DNA from: Streptomyces jumonjinensis
Lineage (GTDB): Bacteria; Actinomycetota; Actinomycetes; Streptomycetales; Streptomycetaceae
Assembly: GCF_009600885.1 (NCBI RefSeq)
Contig: NZ_VCLA01000157.1
Coordinates: 87,760 to 151,759, forward strand
Direction: 5' to 3'
DNA: 64,000 nt
Under the pieces are notes generated by a model. The model had not been told where the DNA came from. It searched no databases and saw only the letters and a program-made list of their open reading frames with translations. The position numbers were made by a program, and so were the translations under genes. Positions 16,707 to 25,548 of the stretch are shown one piece after another (the stretch's first letter is position 1; each line of letters starts with the position of its first letter).

Positions 16707-17231
16707 TCAGATGCCGGGCCATCGCTCCTGGGAGGCGATCCACTCCCGGCGGGCGTAGGCGCGGACCGCGTCCCGTTCGGCGTCCGTGCAGCCGTTCTCC
16801 AGAGCCGGCGGGATGTCGCCGGTGGTGCTGGGGTGCTGGTGGTCGTGGCGAACGAGCTGGTCGGCGACGTCGGAGGCGTCGGTGCGCAGTTCCACGTCCT
16901 GTGGCACGGGGTTGGCCGAGTCGTCCTGGTAGGGGCGGGGCAGGTAGGTGCCGTGTCCGTGGCACAGGGCGAGCGCGTCCAGGACGGCCGCGGTCTCCAG
17001 CAGGTCGTCCCGGCACTCCATCGCCAGACTCCTCGTCTGGGAGTCGATGAGGTCCTGGCGGCGGGCGCTGTGCGCGGCGGCCAAACCCTGCCGGTCCATG
17101 ACGTGCATGTACAGCAGTGCCGGGACGAGTTGGCCGATGCGAACCAGGTGCTCTCCGTACGCGGCCTGAGCCGCCCGGCTGGTCGACCAGCCCGGCCACG
17201 GCTCATCGGGGGAAGCTCGATGTGCGCTCAT
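16707..17231 (-). CDS. Hypothetical helical protein
   Basis: The product is 174 residues from ATG 17231, mostly helical and acidic. Notable segments are YGEHLVRIGQLVPALLYMHV and CRDDLLETAAVLDALALCHG. No domain recognised and no membrane segment. The ribosome site is weak, so the start could be internal. It stands alone, convergent with the zinc-ribbon frame. Confidence 0.55.
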   Translation of the reverse strand: MSAHRASPDEPWPGWSTSRAAQAAYGEHLVRIGQLVPALLYMHVMDRQGLAAAHSARRQDLIDSQTRSLAMECRDDLLETAAVLDALALCHGHGTYLPRPYQDDSANPVPQDVELRTDASDVADQLVRHDHQHPSTTGDIPPALENGCTDAERDAVRAYARREWIASQERWPGI

Positions 17232-17449
17232 ATACGGGAAGCTACCGACCTGCCGACGGCAGCGGGGCCGGAACGGATCATCCCGGCCCCGTTCCGGCAG
17301 GGCGCGCCAGCCTGCACCGCCGGCCGCGGCCTAGTGGCGCTCTGCCACCCCGATTCGGCCTTTGCATCCTCGACTGCAGATGACTCCATCACGCGCGCCT
17401 GCGCACGTGGGCGGAGCCCCGCCTCCGGGCGGCCGTGCTGGTCGAAGGA

Positions 17450-18424
17450 TCATTCCCTCACCGCTCGGGGGGCGGCCGTGCCCGCCTCTGTGTATAGGGC
17501 CTTGACGTCTTCCGTGATGTCGCGGTGGTCGTGCAGGTCGATGTCGAGGGCGTTGCCGATCAGTCCGAAGAGTTCGTGGAGCAGCCGGTCCAGCATGAAG
17601 GGGGTGAGGGGGCTCTCGGGGGCCGGAGTCTGCGGCGGGCGGCTGTCTTTCTGAGCAGTGCGGGTGGCTCGGAGGTGGCTTTGGTAGGCGGTCACGGCTT
17701 CCTTGAGCCGTCCGGGCCAGGGCATCTGGACGGGCGGAGGAGTGGGTCTGCCTTCGTAGACCGCGCTGTTGACGGCCCGTTCGTTCAGCTTGCCAGCGGG
17801 GGGAGATCGATCGGCGCGCTGCTGGAGGCTGGGGATGCTGCTCAGCCGCTCGGCCAGGGCGGTGATGCGGTCGGCGTGGCGGGAGGCCCAAGCGTATTCG
17901 CTGTGGCGGTCTCGGTGGGCGCGGGCGACCTCGACGCGCTCGGCTTGCGTCAGGTCGTCGCCGGCGATGTTGTCGAGGTCTTCTCTGAGCTGAAGGTAGC
18001 GGCGCTCGGCGGCCTGGCGGCTTTTGAGCTCCAGGGCGTCGGCGATCCGACTCCAGGTGACCTTTCTGGTGCGCGCTGCTTTGATCAGGCGCCGCTCGTC
18101 GAGGACGAGCTTGTCGCGCAGTGTGCGGATCACGAGGAGCGCGGCGAGGACGCTGGTTTCGTCGAGGTCGTCGTCTTCGTAGCGGACGAGTTGGACGACG
18201 TGATCGTACTTGGTGGCCACGCTGGTCAAGTCGAGGTCCCAGACGGAGATAACGCTGGTGAAGAGTGCTAACTCACCGGCCCATTCGTTCGGGTCGCGTT
18301 CGGTGGGTGTGTGCAGATGCTGCCAGGCGGCCGACCGGTTGCATTCTTCGCTCGGCCGGTAATGTGTCGTCTGTCGGACGACGCTTTTCGTCGTCCGAGA
18401 GACGACGTTTTCTTGAGGTGGCAT
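17450..18424 (-). CDS. HSP18-type transcriptional regulator-like protein
   Basis: The 324-residue protein contains TLRDKLVLDERRLIKAARTR then WSRIADALELKSRQAAERRY followed by LQLRED. The W-x3-A-x2-L...SRQAAERRYL(R/Q)LR pattern is what Streptomyces proteins annotated as HSP18 transcriptional regulators share; it looks like a helix-turn-helix. The N-terminal 55 residues and the Pro/Ala-rich stretch before the final domain are variable. The role is probably DNA binding; the target is unknown. The adjacent 53-residue membrane protein gene ends 35 bases upstream of the start, so the two may form an operon. Confidence 0.65.
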   Translation of the reverse strand: MPPQENVVSRTTKSVVRQTTHYRPSEECNRSAAWQHLHTPTERDPNEWAGELALFTSVISVWDLDLTSVATKYDHVVQLVRYEDDDLDETSVLAALLVIRTLRDKLVLDERRLIKAARTRKVTWSRIADALELKSRQAAERRYLQLREDLDNIAGDDLTQAERVEVARAHRDRHSEYAWASRHADRITALAERLSSIPSLQQRADRSPPAGKLNERAVNSAVYEGRPTPPPVQMPWPGRLKEAVTAYQSHLRATRTAQKDSRPPQTPAPESPLTPFMLDRLLHELFGLIGNALDIDLHDHRDITEDVKALYTEAGTAAPRAVRE

Positions 18425-18459
18425 AGAAATACCTCCAGAAATCGAGTGATGGTCGGATG

Positions 18460-18621
18460 TCAGCGATTTTCGTCGGTCTGTGAAGGGGGCGGCTGGTCGT
18501 GGTCGACAGGTCGGCGTTTGTTCCAGATGCGCAGCATGGCGCTTGCGGCGGCCCCGGTGACCAGGACCAGGACTCCCGCGAGGTACTCGGGGCCCGCCTC
18601 ACGTAGAAAGCTGTGAATCAT
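18460..18621 (-). CDS. Small single-span membrane protein (53 residues)
   Basis: ATG 18621 to the TGA at 18460 encodes MIHSFLREAGPEYLAGVLVL and a continuing hydrophobic helix (VTGAAASAMLRIW), then a basic stop-transfer NKRRP and a polar tail. Codon bias is Streptomyces-like. It lies just upstream of the HSP18-type regulator on the same strand. Function unknown. Confidence 0.5.
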   Translation of the reverse strand: MIHSFLREAGPEYLAGVLVLVTGAAASAMLRIWNKRRPVDHDQPPPSQTDENR

Positions 18622-19463
18622 GCCAGCTCATCGCGCACGTGTGTCTCCCACATGCGCGGACTCCTCTCCAAGGGGGATGTTGTCGGGCGACACCGGGCCG
18701 CCCATGGCGACCGAGAGCCCTGCGCCTTCTGTGTGCGGGCAGCAGGGCGCATGGCCAGGTTCGTCCGCGGTCATTCATAAATCACCGTCGGGGCAATGCA
18801 TCGCGGATTTATGAATTCGCCACCCCTCGCTACCCCCCGCCTCGATTTTCACCACCCGAACGCCACCGTGAACCGGATCCTCCGGTATCCCAATTCATCC
18901 CTTATGAGGGAATGGTGCCGTCTCTTTTCAGGAAGAGAGACCACGCCGAGGGGTTTCTGACTCTGCGGCGAACGCCGAAGCGCGGAACGGACACGGCCCG
19001 CATCCGCGTGGGCCCGTGGTGCTCCCGGGTCCCGGGCCGCTACTGCAGACATGGCCTGATGCGCCGTGCCGAGCGCATGGTGCGGTCAGTGTCAGCGGAA
19101 CTTCTTGTGCCTATCACTGCTCGGCAACGGGGCAAAACGGGGCCGCCGGACGGGTCGTGGCGGGCAGGGCGGGTGCCGGGCTGCTTCATCTCGGGCTCAC
19201 CGCACGCCGGCTGAATATGCCCGCCAGGGTGACGAGGCCGCGACCGCGCTCGGCGTGACTCACTCCCGGATCCGCCGGGAACCCTTCGTGGCGTGCGCCC
19301 ACGGGTGCGGTAGCCGCCGTTAGCGGCGCAATCGGCTTCGTCAAGCCGACCGAATCCAGCCTCACGAGCAGGGATCAACCCGATGTTTCTTCACGGCCGT
19401 CACCCGTACGGCCGATGGTCGTTTCCCGGTGGGGACCAGCACACCTGAAGTGAAGGAGGCCCG
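18622..19463. other. Long intergenic region with an AT-rich inverted repeat
   Basis: No convincing gene was found on either strand in about 840 bases. The stretch contains the inverted repeat at 18773-18816, G+C-poor compared with its surroundings, and several short open frames without ribosome sites. It may hold regulatory or origin functions or decayed coding DNA. Confidence 0.4.
18773..18816. repeat. AT-rich 11-bp inverted repeat
   Basis: ATTCATAAATC at 18773-18783 and GATTTATGAAT at 18806-18816 are exact reverse complements, separated by 22 bases. In DNA of about 70 % G+C such an AT-rich palindromic pair stands out. It could be an operator or replication-protein site. It is too far from the next gene (19464) to assign a target. 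Confidence 0.5.
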
Positions 19464-21305
19464 GTGGGCCCGTCGTTTGTGATCGAGAGGTTCGAGTTCC
19501 AGCGGGGCGATGTCTGGTACGTCCGCCGCTTCAGGAGTCCGGTGACCTTCCTGGTGGGCCATTCGAAGTCGGGGAAGTCGACTGCGTTGGAGGCGCTGCT
19601 CTACCCGCTGGGGCTCCTCACGGGAACGATCATGCCGGAGGTCCGGGGGTGCCAGCAGGTCCGTCTGGTGTTCCGGGTCGCGGGAACCCGGTGGCAGGCC
19701 ACACGCAGCGGATCGAACCCGCGGGCGCGGGTCTGTCTGAAGAACCTCGATGACGAGGTCGAGCGACAGCTGCCGGTGGCGAGTTCGAAGGCCGGGGAAT
19801 CCACGGCCGGTGCCTTCGTTCAGGATCTGCTTGGCCTGCCGGCTGCGGCCCGCGGGGCAACGCGTGTCGGGCTGGACGACTTCTACGGCACTGTCATGGG
19901 GCTGCGGCAGAACACGATCGCCTCCGAGTTCCTCGGCGGTGGGAAGGACGAGGCGAGGGTTCTGGCCCTGGAGGTGGTCCTGGGGTTGTGGAACGAGGAT
20001 CTGGCCGGCCTCGAGAAGAATGCCTCGGAGGCCGGCTCCCGGCACAGGGCGGCGCGGTCCGCCCTGGTCCAGTTCAAGAAACTGCGGGACAGCGGCGCAC
20101 TGGCCGATCCGGACAGCATCCGCGCCGAGCACGAGCTGAAGCAGCGGGAGCACCGTGCCGCGGCCGAACGATGGCAGACAGCCTCCACGGCGCTGACGGC
20201 CGCCGTCGGGGAGCACGGGCGGCTTGTCGCCCTGCACAAGGCGGCCGAAGCCCGGCGGAGGAAGACCGCCAAGCAGGCTGAGGCCGCGCGCGGCAACCTC
20301 AACGCCGCCACCGCCCGGTCCGCGCGTGCCGAGGGCGAACTCTCAGCCCTCATCGCCCCCGCATCAAAGGACTGTACTTGCTGCGGACAGTCGCTTCCCA
20401 AGCGGGAGCCGGGTCTGTGCATGCAGTGCGGGCAGCCGCACGAGAGCGTGGAGGATCGGCGCGAGAAGCAGATCGCCGCCGCCCGCGCGAAGGCGGACCG
20501 GTACAGGCTCGCGCTCCGAGGCCTCGCAGAAGCCGCGGCCGCCGCCGCTGCGGAGGCCGCGGCGGCCGACACGGCGGCCGGGAACGCGCTCACGGCCCGC
20601 GACGCCTACGACGAGGGCCACGTCCTGCCGGCCCGCACAGCCGCACAGCAGGCTGAGAAGGAGGCCCACGGCCTGAGCCGGGATGTCGCTCAGCTGAAGC
20701 GACAGCTGGAGACGGCCGACTACATCAGCGCCCAGGAGCAGGTCGTCCAAACCGCCAAGGAGCAGATGGACACGGCCCAGGCCGCCCGGGACGCCGCGGT
20801 CACCGCCTACGAGGTCCGCCGCAAGGAAGTCACCGGCCGCTGGTCGGACTTCTACCTGTCCCGGCTCCAGCAGATCAACCCCGACGTCGAGACCGCCCGC
20901 ATCGACCCTGTCGACTTCACCACCCGCGTCAAGGAGAAGAACACGGCCGACAAGACCTTCGCGGACAGTTCCGTCGCCGGCAGCCCCAAGGTCGCCACGA
21001 ACGTCGCACTGCTCCTGGCCCTGCGCGATCTCGGCCGCGTCGACCCCGGCGTCCGGGTCCCACCTGTGCTGGTCATCGACTCGCCCCTGGCCGGCCTCGG
21101 AGCAAACGGCCTGGACCACGACACCGGGCTTCGCCTGATCGACACCCTCGTCTCCATCGCCGACGCCTCCTCCCCCGACGGCCATGGCTGCCAGGTCATC
21201 GCCGCCACGAACGACCCCCTTCCCCGCCCCTACCCCGGCGTCCGCGAGATCCGCATCGACACGGAAAACCGGTTCTTCGACCACGCCCCCCGCCTCGACA
21301 CCTGA
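19464..21305 (+). CDS. Rad50/SMC-like ATPase with central zinc ribbon
   Basis: The 613-residue protein starts at GTG 19464 after GAAGGAGG. Walker A is at residues 32-40 (GHSKSGKST, K38). Coiled coils span about 170-300 and 335-460. Between them is a zinc ribbon with C304-x2-C307 (CTCCGQ) and C319-x2-C322 (CMQCGQ), in the position of the Rad50 zinc hook. The C-terminal half-ATPase has SSVAGSPKVATNVALLLALR and Walker B VLVIDSPLAGL (D539). It probably acts on DNA ends or foreign DNA as a dimer. It is short for Rad50 (usually about 850 or more residues). A truncated UvrD helicase lies downstream. Confidence 0.8.
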   Translation: MGPSFVIERFEFQRGDVWYVRRFRSPVTFLVGHSKSGKSTALEALLYPLGLLTGTIMPEVRGCQQVRLVFRVAGTRWQATRSGSNPRARVCLKNLDDEVERQLPVASSKAGESTAGAFVQDLLGLPAAARGATRVGLDDFYGTVMGLRQNTIASEFLGGGKDEARVLALEVVLGLWNEDLAGLEKNASEAGSRHRAARSALVQFKKLRDSGALADPDSIRAEHELKQREHRAAAERWQTASTALTAAVGEHGRLVALHKAAEARRRKTAKQAEAARGNLNAATARSARAEGELSALIAPASKDCTCCGQSLPKREPGLCMQCGQPHESVEDRREKQIAAARAKADRYRLALRGLAEAAAAAAAEAAAADTAAGNALTARDAYDEGHVLPARTAAQQAEKEAHGLSRDVAQLKRQLETADYISAQEQVVQTAKEQMDTAQAARDAAVTAYEVRRKEVTGRWSDFYLSRLQQINPDVETARIDPVDFTTRVKEKNTADKTFADSSVAGSPKVATNVALLLALRDLGRVDPGVRVPPVLVIDSPLAGLGANGLDHDTGLRLIDTLVSIADASSPDGHGCQVIAATNDPLPRPYPGVREIRIDTENRFFDHAPRLDT

Positions 21306-21620
21306 CCGGCATCGCACGCACGGGGTCCGGAACCCAGCATCATTCCCCCAGGTCACCCCCTCGACTCCCTCTCGCTCAGACTTCGACTCCGTACTGACCC
21401 AGGCCCATACCGATGGACGGCCGGTCCGCCCGCCGCACTATCAAACGCGGCTCCCACCGCGGCGGAAACCGATGAACCAGCGCCCCGTCGAACCGCCGCC
21501 CGTCCTCACCACCGTGCCCGGGAGCACGGCGCACGGAATTCGCCCTCGACCGCTGGGACAGCGTCACCATGGTGCAATCTCCCGCACAACGGCTCCCCCA
21601 GATGTTCCGCCCGGCGAGGC
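21306..21620. other. Intergenic region, no supported gene
   Basis: Between the Rad50-like stop and the small Cys-rich gene no frame shows a domain or ribosome site. DNA encoding the missing N-terminal half of the UvrD helicase is not present here. Confidence 0.4.
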
Positions 21621-21794
21621 TCAGCTTCTACGGCGACGGGTGAGGCAGGGTGTGCACAGCGGGTTCGCCCCATCGCCGTACCGGCAGGTCAGTTCCCGGC
21701 ACGCCGCGCACAGGCCCACCTGTTCGGGTGCGCAACCCAGGCGGGCCGCCACCGCTTCCCGGTCCTGTGGTGGCCGGGAGACCGAGTCCGCCAT
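21621..21794 (-). CDS. Small cysteine-rich (zinc-ribbon-like) protein
   Basis: ATG 21794 gives 57 residues ending RLGCAPEQVGLCAACRELTC, then RYGDGANPLCTPCLTRRRRS: two CxxC knuckles (CAAC and CTPC). The start is uncertain, since a GTG four codons upstream is equally possible. It lies on the opposite strand between the ATPase and the helicase remnant. Confidence 0.45.
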   Translation of the reverse strand: MADSVSRPPQDREAVAARLGCAPEQVGLCAACRELTCRYGDGANPLCTPCLTRRRRS

Positions 21795-21969
21795 AGGCGT
21801 CGCCACCCCATGGCGGGCGGGGAGCGGTTGCCGTTGCGTCGGCACGCCGGGGTCGGCAAGTCGCGATGGTACAAACGCGGCCGGAGGCTGCTGGGCTCTG
21901 GCGGAGGCCGGATCGGCGGAAGCGGCCGGGCGGCGCGGCACGGGTTCCCTCGGAACCGTCGGCAGCACC

Positions 21970-23083
21970 TCCCCCGCCTGCGCGGGCTGGACGACAAGTT
22001 CCGCGGAGAACTCGCACAGATCGTGCTGCCGTATGTGCGCCGCGCCTGGATCGACGTCCAAGACCCCGACGGAAAACTCGTACGGTTCGACCCGAATCAC
22101 GCTCTGAAGATCTGGGCCCTGACCGAGCCCCGGATCTGTGCCGACTACCTGCTGCTCGACGAGGCACAGGACACCAATCCCGTCATGGAGAAAATCTTCA
22201 ACTCCCAACGCTCCCAGGCGCAGCTGGTCATGGTGGGGGACTCCGCGCAGGCCATCTACGGCTGGCGCGGTGCCCGCGACGTCATGACCGACTTCGAGGG
22301 ACGACAGCTGACGCTCTCGCAGTCGTTCCGCTTCGGGCAGGCCCTCGCTGACGAAGCCAACCGATGGCTGATGATCGTCCAATCCCCGCTCCGCCTTCGC
22401 GGCACTCCCGCCATCGACACCCTTATCGGCCCGCTGGAACAAGCGGACGCCGTGCTCTGCCGCACCAACGGTGGCGCAATCACGGAGATCTTCAAGCTGC
22501 TGGAGCAAGGCAAACGAGTCGCCCTGGTCGGTGGCAAGAAGTCCCTCGCGGAGCTGGCGAAGGCCGCTGGCGACCTCAAGCCGGACGCCGCGCGACCCAC
22601 CCCGACCTTGTGCTCTTTCAGTCCTGGGACGAGCTCATGGAGTACGCGGAAGACGACCCCGACGGCCAGGATCTGCTCCCGCTGGTGGAGATCATCGAAA
22701 AACACGGCGTCACGAAGGTGCTCGACGCCATGAACCGGCTGCACGCCGAGAACGAAGCCGAAGTCACACTGTCCACCGCTCACAAGGCCAAAGGACGCGA
22801 GTGGGACAACGTCCGCATCGCTGGCGACTTCCGCGAGCCGGCTTCCCATGACCGGGACCTGAAAGGCAACCCCCTGCCGGGCGAACTCAGCCTGGACGAC
22901 GCCCGGCTCGCATACGTCGCCGTCACCAGAGCCCGTCGGCATCTCGACCTTGGCGGCCTGGCATGGATCGACGACCATCCCAACGGCAGCCCCCGCGCTG
23001 CTCCATCCGGCCCCCCTCAGAGGCTCCCGCCGGGCCACCAGCCCCCCTCCCCATGGGACCGGCTCGGTCCAGCTCCCTCCTGA
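21970..23083 (+). pseudogene. UvrD/Rep (SF1A) helicase, 5'-truncated and frameshifted
   Basis: Helicase motifs appear in order: II DYLLLDEAQDTNPV, III VMVGDSAQAIYGWRGA, IV TLSQSFRFGQALADEANRW, V TLSTAHKAKGREWDNVRIAG and VI AYVAVTRARRHLDLGGL. The Q-motif and Walker A are missing, because homology only starts near GLDDKFRGELAQIVLPYVRR. A two-base insertion or equivalent near 22595-22598 shifts the frame between LAKAAGDLKPDAAR and HPDLVLFQSWDELMEYAEDD. It cannot be an active helicase. ATPase plus UvrD helicase is a pairing known from phage-defence loci such as Gabija, but here it is degraded. Confidence 0.8.
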
Positions 23084-23687
23084 CCACGAACCAGGCCCAT
23101 AAAGCCAATATCACTCAGAAAGGCGACTCCCTCTGGGGTCGGTACCCGTTCACCCACTCCAGCTGGGAGCTGATGTCACCGCCTGCGGGAGTCGCCTGCC
23201 GCTGGACGCTGGCGTGTGGCTCTCCGCCCCCTTTCTCGATAGCTGCAGGGCCTCGCTGTCGGCGATGCCGCAGGTCCAGGTGGAGCGCCCGAGCGAAGCG
23301 AGGACGACCTGCCACCCGTACTCAGCCCCGGTATGGGGCAAAGCATGGCTCAGCGGGAGTGGGTCTCCATCACACCTGTCTCCGACGGCGTCCGCGCCGC
23401 CAGCACCACCACCGCCAACCGCACCGTGCCCAAGACGGCGTCGTCCGGCCACGTTGATCTTGTCGATGACTGCCGGTGATGGAGGGAGAGCTCGGTGGCT
23501 TCGGCGCGGTCTGTGTGAGGTGGGCCGGTGCGGCCCAGCATGCCGAGACCGCTCGACCGTGATGGATTCCTTCCCCATTGTGGCTGTCTACAGGCAGCCA
23601 CAATCCCTGGAATCCGTATTCGAGTCGCCTATAGGCAACTGCCCGGTCCGGCTGCGGAGGGTGCCGTACGCCGCGCTCGCGGGCAGA
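23084..23687. other. Intergenic region with short palindromes
   Basis: No gene is supported. The region carries ATTGTGGCTG/CAGCCACAAT at 23577-23604 and the palindrome GCCTATAGGC just beyond it. A/T content rises near 23570-23640, consistent with a regulatory site. Confidence 0.4.
23577..23604. repeat. 10-bp inverted repeat
   Basis: ATTGTGGCTG and CAGCCACAAT flank an 8-base loop. It lies 83 bases past the stop of the leftward gene ending at 23688, so it may be its terminator, although no U-tract is visible. Confidence 0.5.
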
Positions 23688-24062
23688 TCACGCGAAGTGG
23701 TGGTCGGCGAGGGGTTCCTCGGCCGCGGCCTGTGTGGCGAGGTACTGCGGTGCGGCAGGGTGGCAGTCGGGGCACGTGGCCATGCGGACACGCTCTTCTC
23801 CGGGCAGCGTGACCTGGACCCATCGCAGAGCGAGGTCGGGTCCGTCGCAGTTGCCGCACCACTGTGGCAATGGTGCCGAGCGTGTTTCCGGTACGGGTGG
23901 CGGCTCAGGGAGGATCCGCTCACGGGCGCCAGCGGCTTGCACGTAGGCGGAGGCGAGCCGGGTGTGTCCGGCAGCCGCGTGGTGACGGCCCTCCTCGAGC
24001 AGTTGCCGGGCCTTGTGAAGGAGCTCTTCCGCCGCAGTGAGATGTTCGTAGGGGGAGGGCAT
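23688..24062 (-). CDS. Hypothetical zinc-binding protein
   Basis: From ATG 24062 (AAGGTGATCC upstream) the 124-residue product has a helical N-terminus (HLTAAEELLHKARQLLEEGR, then HHAAAGHTRLASAYVQAAG) resembling a TPR-like helical pair. A C-terminal metal site follows: QWCGNCDGPDLALRWVQVTL and MATCPDCHPA (CxxC...CxxC). Function unknown. It is 6 bases from the preceding gene on the same strand, so the two are probably co-transcribed. Confidence 0.65.
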   Translation of the reverse strand: MPSPYEHLTAAEELLHKARQLLEEGRHHAAAGHTRLASAYVQAAGARERILPEPPPVPETRSAPLPQWCGNCDGPDLALRWVQVTLPGEERVRMATCPDCHPAAPQYLATQAAAEEPLADHHFA

Positions 24063-24067
24063 GTGGA

Positions 24068-24805
24068 TCACCTTTTCTTTCGGTAGGGAGGGAGGCCTCG
24101 ATTCCGGTCCCGGATCTGCGGGGGCGGGACGGCTCCCTTGCGTGTTTCGGCGGTGGCGCAGAACAGGCAGCGGGGGCCTCCAGGAGCGGCGGGGTCGAGG
24201 GGGGCTCCGGGGTGGCGTGGGCACCGTGAGGACGATCGTGGCCGGGAGAGCTCGCGGGCGATGATGAAGGCTCCGTGCACGAGGTCCGCCGCAAGCGCGA
24301 AGTCCTCGTCCGGCGATCGGTAGTGCAGTTCGAAGGCGACGTCGTTGATATGGCGCATCCGCTCGAGCAGTACTTCGTGGCTGTAGGGGGGTGGCGGGAT
24401 CTCGTACTGGCGAGGCGTGTTCAGTACTGCTGAGCGGGCTCGGGGGTCGCCGATGCGGCGGTTGCTGTTGCAGAAGAGGCACTGCCCCCAGCCGGGAGGG
24501 GATTGGGGATCGACCGGGCCATTCGGGTGGATCGAGCAGTTCGTGGTGTGCCGCGACGGTGCCAGATTCCGGGCGGTGGTGAAGACCCGGTACAGGGAGT
24601 CGGCAATCGCGTCGTACTCCGTCGGGTCCCCGTAACCGGGGATGGCCCGGATGCGGTCGTCCACGCTGGGAAGCCGGGCGCGCAGCTCCTTTAGCAGGAA
24701 GGGGCGCTTGGTCGGAACACGGTATGCCGAGTGCTGCGGGAACTCCACACGAGGTACGTCACCGTATCCAGCTGGCTGCTTGCCACACTGGCTCGACCCG
24801 ATCAC
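24068..24805 (-). CDS. Hypothetical protein with duplicated C-x2-H...C-x2-C zinc motif
   Basis: Two related modules are visible: CSIHPNGPVDPQSPPGWGQC followed by LFCNSN, and CPRHPGAPLDPAAPGGPRCL followed by FCATAE. Each has the pattern C-x2-H-P-x10-15-C-x2-C. Each follows a helical segment (YDAIADSLYRVFTTARN and FALAADLVHGAFIIAREL), so the protein is an internal duplication. The start at 24805 overlaps an inverted repeat; the GTG before EFPQHSAYR is an alternative. Function unknown. Confidence 0.6.
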   Translation of the reverse strand: MIGSSQCGKQPAGYGDVPRVEFPQHSAYRVPTKRPFLLKELRARLPSVDDRIRAIPGYGDPTEYDAIADSLYRVFTTARNLAPSRHTTNCSIHPNGPVDPQSPPGWGQCLFCNSNRRIGDPRARSAVLNTPRQYEIPPPPYSHEVLLERMRHINDVAFELHYRSPDEDFALAADLVHGAFIIARELSRPRSSSRCPRHPGAPLDPAAPGGPRCLFCATAETRKGAVPPPQIRDRNRGLPPYRKKR

Positions 24806-24844
24806 CCGTGGGAGTGAGCCTGTCTACCCCGTCGGGTGATCGGT
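24797..24844. promoter_or_regulatory. Inverted repeat at the start of the zinc-protein gene
   Basis: CCGATCACCCG and CGGGTGATCGG lie 26 bases apart and straddle the nominal start and upstream region of the leftward gene. The position suits an operator or a structured 5' leader. If it is an operator, the true start codon is downstream within the annotated frame. Confidence 0.4.
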
Positions 24845-25088
24845 TCGGGTCTATTGACGAGCCCCGGCCCCCCTGGGCTCAGCTCCGGGACAGGCATTCA
24901 CGCGGTTCCCTCCCCGCCGGCCCTTCAGTGGGCGGGCAGCGAGCTCGGGCAGCCGGTCCGTCCGCGGCGCGGGGGCGGCCTGCCCGGTGCGCGCGGTCTG
25001 CTGCTGAGTACGGGCTCGGGAGATAGCTGGTGACCCCGGCCGCACCAGATGCCTTGCGGTCTCGACCCCTAGAGCGGAGATCGGGTGC

Positions 25089-25370
25089 CTACTCGCGCGG
25101 GTCGGCGTGGTCGAGGCGAAGCGCGATAGCACGGGCACCGGCTTTGGCGAGGGCGGCGAGGGCCGCAGCCAGGTCGAGGTGGACCTGGTTCCCCTCATCG
25201 GGGTAGCAGCCCTCATCGACCAGTTCCAGGTGGGCTTCGGCTGCCCGGACCAGTTCCAGGACACGGGCGACGTCAGTCTCGGAGTCGGTGGCGTCCGCGA
25301 GCGCGCGGGTGATCTCCTCGGCTTCCTTCCGGAGGGCCGCGAGGGTGTCAGGGGTCTTTCGTACGGACAC
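25089..25370 (-). CDS. Small helical hypothetical protein
   Basis: 93 residues from ATG 25370: MSVRKTPDTLAALRKEAEEI followed by helices (VARVLELVRAAEAHLELVDE and VHLDLAAALAALAKAGARAI). Coding bias is good. No family recognised. It is isolated on the minus strand. Confidence 0.55.
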   Translation of the reverse strand: MSVRKTPDTLAALRKEAEEITRALADATDSETDVARVLELVRAAEAHLELVDEGCYPDEGNQVHLDLAAALAALAKAGARAIALRLDHADPRE

Positions 25371-25548
25371 GAGGCACTCCGGAGGAGGGGAAAGGGGAGG
25401 ATTGGTGGGAGCGTAGTCCGCTGCCGGAGGTGACTGCTTTACACGCTCCTCTCAGCGGCGCCGCCTGCACGGCCGTCGTTCTGGCCTGCTGAGCCTGCAG
25501 TTCGGGCGGGTCGGCGGGTCGAGGCGGGGCGGGAAGGAGGAGGGCGGG

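Noticed and set aside
19016..19258. Short plus-strand frame in the 18.6-19.4 kb gap
   Set aside because: No ribosome site, no homology recognised and unusual composition.
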